From: Desulfobulbaceae bacterium
GTDB lineage: Bacteria > Desulfobacterota > Desulfobulbia > Desulfobulbales > SURF-16
Assembly: GCA_024637145.1 (NCBI GenBank)
Contig: JAGXFQ010000008.1
Location: forward strand, 1-64,000
Direction: 5' to 3'
Length of the DNA stretch: 64,000 nt
The notes beneath the pieces were generated by a model. It had not been told where the DNA came from. It made no database searches and saw nothing but the letters and a program-made list of their open reading frames with translations. Below are positions 61,800 to 64,000 of the stretch, piece by piece. A program made the position numbers and the translations under genes. Position 1 is the stretch's first letter, and the number at the start of each line of letters is the position of its first letter.

Positions 61800-62801
61800 A
61801 TGGACTTCAGCCCCTCCACCATCCTCGTCATTGCCGACGCCCTGACCAGCAGGAACCGCCTCTGCCAGATATTGAACCAGGCGGGCTACAGCAATGTCCT
61901 TGCCGCAGATTCAGAGCAGCAGGCCAGAGCCACCCTCTCTTCCTTGCAGGAGAATCAGGAGAGCACAGGCGCCGGAGTGGACCTTATTATTGTGGACCTG
62001 GGCGACTCGCAGATGGCCGGGATGGCCACCTGCCGAAAACTTAAAAGCGCCCCCCAGACTGCAGAGATCCCTGTCATCATGGTGACAGCAGAAAGCAAGA
62101 GCGCCCCTCTCGTCGAGGCCCTGACCCAGGAGGCCCCGGACTATGTCACCAGGCCCGTGGAGCAACTGGAGCTTCTGAGCCGGGTCAAAAAAGCGCTTCA
62201 GCTCAAACAGGAGATAGAACAGCGCAAAGAGCTGGCCCGGGAACTGGCCGAGGCCAACAAAAAAGTGCAGGGCGCCGCCCTTATCGACCCCCTCACCGGC
62301 CTGGCCAACCGCCGCGCCTTTGATGATTTTCTGGAACTGGAATGGCGCCGCTGCCGCCGTCAACAACAGAACATCACCCTCTGCCTGGTCGATATTGATT
62401 TTTTGAAGTCCTATAATAAAAACTACGGCCACTCCCAGGGCGATGCCTGCCTGCAAAAAGTGGCGGCCATTCTCCTCACCATTGTCAAACGACCCGGCGA
62501 CCTGGTGGCCCGCTACAGCGGCAGGGAATTCGCCATGCTCCTCTCCGCAACCACAGAGTCAGGGGGCTGCGCCGTGGCCACCCGGGTCATGGAGGCGGTG
62601 GCGGCCCGCAATATCCCCCATGCCCATTCCCCTATCAGCGACCGCATCACCTTGAGCTGCGGCGTTGCCATGCTCGTCCCCAAGGCGGCCACTGCTGTCC
62701 ATGATCTCCTGACCCAGGCGAATCACGCCCTCTATCAGGCCAAAAAAATGGGCCATAACCGCATCATCTGTCCCGCCCTCAAAGAGCAACCTCTCCGCTG
62801 A
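61800..62801 (+). CDS. Degenerate receiver plus degenerate GGDEF (SGREF) protein
   Basis: 333 residues from the ATG at 61800 (weak ribosome site). The receiver (about 1-130) keeps LIIVDLGD but has only one acid at the first loop (ADALT) and Arg in place of the conserved Lys (VTRPVE). A coiled linker follows, then a GGDEF domain from DPLTGLANRRAF to YQAKKMG. The catalytic motif is SGREF rather than GG(D/E)EF, while the inhibitory site RPGD five residues upstream is intact. That combination suggests a c-di-GMP receptor rather than a cyclase. Alternatively it could be a decayed gene, though the frame is clean. Confidence 0.85.
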   Translation: MDFSPSTILVIADALTSRNRLCQILNQAGYSNVLAADSEQQARATLSSLQENQESTGAGVDLIIVDLGDSQMAGMATCRKLKSAPQTAEIPVIMVTAESKSAPLVEALTQEAPDYVTRPVEQLELLSRVKKALQLKQEIEQRKELARELAEANKKVQGAALIDPLTGLANRRAFDDFLELEWRRCRRQQQNITLCLVDIDFLKSYNKNYGHSQGDACLQKVAAILLTIVKRPGDLVARYSGREFAMLLSATTESGGCAVATRVMEAVAARNIPHAHSPISDRITLSCGVAMLVPKAATAVHDLLTQANHALYQAKKMGHNRIICPALKEQPLR

Positions 62802-62949
62802 TAAGGGGCTGCCTCCCCACACCTTGGCCCGTCCGTCCGGGATCTCCTTCGAAAGAATGGGGTTTCTCATCACTACCCATCCCCTTTTTCTCTTTTCCTG
62901 TTATATTGCTGAAACACCCTCAACCCAGAGTCCACAACACAGAAATCCC

Positions 62950-64000
62950 ATGAGCCGCAAAACTGAAATCAAACGTTATCTTCTGATTGCCGGCCTCTTC
63001 TGGAGTGTCTGTGTGGTTCTGGCCTGGGTGATGGCCGCCATCGCCAACCATCACCTCCATGTTGAGCACACCGCCATCCGCCAGGCCAAGACCCTCATTG
63101 ACCGCGATCGAGGTTTTCGGGTGTGGGCCTCCCACCATGGCGGTATCTATGTGCCGGCCACGGCAAATACCCCCCCTAATCCCTATCTGGCCCACATTCC
63201 CGGCCGCGACCTGACCTTAGCCGACGGCACCCGCCTTACCCTCATGAATCCTGCCTATATGCTGCGTCAGCTCCATGAGGAGTTTGCCACCATTTTCGGC
63301 ATCCGCTCCCACCTCACCAGCCTGGATCCCATCCGTCCCGAAAACGGCCCGGACCCCTGGGAGCGCCAGGCTCTGGAATCCTTTGCAGCCGGGGCCAGGG
63401 AACGCCTTGAATTCATCGACCACAACGGCCAAAAGTCTCTGCGTTTCATGCAGCCCTTGACCACCGAGGCAAGTTGTCTGAAATGCCATAGCCAGCAAGG
63501 ATACAAAGAGGGCGATATCCGCGGCGGCATCAGTATCGTCCTGCCCCTGGACCAGTTGATAAACGAGTCCCAGACCCAGAAGTTTTACTGGGGGCTGGCC
63601 CTTTTTTCCCTCTGGCTTCTTGGCCTGGGCGGCATCTGGTTTTCCAGCCGCCGCCTCGTCCTGCTGCTCCAGGCCCGGGATGAGGCCCATGTCCAGCTTA
63701 CCCAAAGCCAGGCGGAACTGGAGGACAAGGTCAGAGAACGGACCCATTCCTTTGAAGAGATCAACCGCCGGCTGGCGAAAGAGATCCGGGAACACGCCAC
63801 CATCCAAGAGGCCCTGGCCGCATCCCATGGGGAATTGGAGCAGATCTTTAATTCAGCCGCCGATGGTCTGCGCATTGTTGACTGGAATTATAATGTGGTC
63901 AAGTTCAACACCACCTTTAGCCAGATGACGGGGTACAGCGCCGCGGAACTGCAGGGGCGCAAATGCTACGATATCTTTCCCGGCCCCTTCTGTCATACCG
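62950..64000 (+). CDS. Heme-binding DUF3365 (Tll0287-like) membrane sensor with PAS, cut by window edge
   Basis: At least 350 residues; it does not appear in the ORF track because no stop is reached. ATG at 62950. TM1 LLIAGLFWSVCVVLAWVMA, then a periplasmic DUF3365 domain (about 35-205) with EHTAIRQAKTLIDRDRGFRVWAS and a single heme site CLKCHSQQGYKEGDIRGGIS. TM2 FYWGLALFSLWLLGLGGIWF, a coiled coil (about 240-290) and a PAS domain (FNSAADGLRIVDWNYNVVKFN). A kinase or cyclase output is expected to the right. One c-type heme in the sensor part suggests redox or gas sensing. Confidence 0.87.
   Translation, partial: MSRKTEIKRYLLIAGLFWSVCVVLAWVMAAIANHHLHVEHTAIRQAKTLIDRDRGFRVWASHHGGIYVPATANTPPNPYLAHIPGRDLTLADGTRLTLMNPAYMLRQLHEEFATIFGIRSHLTSLDPIRPENGPDPWERQALESFAAGARERLEFIDHNGQKSLRFMQPLTTEASCLKCHSQQGYKEGDIRGGISIVLPLDQLINESQTQKFYWGLALFSLWLLGLGGIWFSSRRLVLLLQARDEAHVQLTQSQAELEDKVRERTHSFEEINRRLAKEIREHATIQEALAASHGELEQIFNSAADGLRIVDWNYNVVKFNTTFSQMTGYSAAELQGRKCYDIFPGPFCHT

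Overview
The window looks like a chromosomal piece of a Gram-negative, anaerobic, metal- or electrode-respiring type of bacterium, most likely a Desulfobacterota member (Desulfobulbales-like). The reasons are the very large number of c-type heme motifs (about 105 in nine cytochromes), NHL and YVTN beta-propellers next to cytochromes, a GGGtGRT/NifU-like pair, a bacteriohemerythrin, many sigma-54 activators and abundant lipoproteins. The species assignment is inference: no rRNA or tRNA is present.

Layout. 1-4675 (minus) is the end of an IS630-type transposase, then a surface-glycan cluster (two glycosyltransferases and an unusual double WaaP-like kinase). 5034-9658 (plus) is a four-gene envelope operon: three FlgO-like secreted proteins and a membrane protein with six tandem FliM-N-terminus-like motifs. 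9825-14212 (minus) carries rpe, an M16 protease and lgt. 14563-18912 (plus) carries a small unknown gene, an EHD/dynamin-like GTPase and aconitase. 18993-24334 (minus) carries a hemerythrin, then a Ser/Thr kinase, LysM lipoprotein and giant pentapeptide-repeat operon, and a small Cys-rich protein.

24835-54512 is the centrepiece, an extracellular-electron-transfer region. A dodecaheme gene (plus) and a GGGtGRT/Fe-S scaffold pair (minus) flank one long minus-strand gene run (46721 down to 28663, 14 genes). Read 5' to 3' it encodes a 16-heme cytochrome, an outer-membrane beta-barrel, three CsgG/TolB-like envelope proteins, a parvulin-type chaperone, a 26-heme lipoprotein, a second 16-heme cytochrome, an NHL propeller, an OmcS-like hexaheme cytochrome, an octaheme cytochrome, a YVTN lipoprotein, a pentaheme-FN3 cytochrome and a HAMP-only membrane protein. 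A second OmcS-like gene (46988-48082) stands alone with its own terminator, beside a sigma-54 response regulator. Divergently, a Cys-less thioredoxin-TPR protein, a decaheme cytochrome and another NHL propeller follow. My reading is a conduit plus export/assembly machinery for extracellular cytochrome filaments.

54558-64000 (plus) is a signalling block: a small periplasmic binding protein overlapping a sensor diguanylate cyclase that has a missed CTG start and a lost first membrane helix in the ORF track, a paralogous sensor histidine kinase, a PilZ-PAS-AAA+ regulator also with a CTG start, a receiver-degenerate-GGDEF protein, and a truncated heme-binding DUF3365-PAS sensor. A 203-bp inverted-repeat element, with a truncated second copy 31 kb away, supplies the stop codon of its neighbouring gene in both places.
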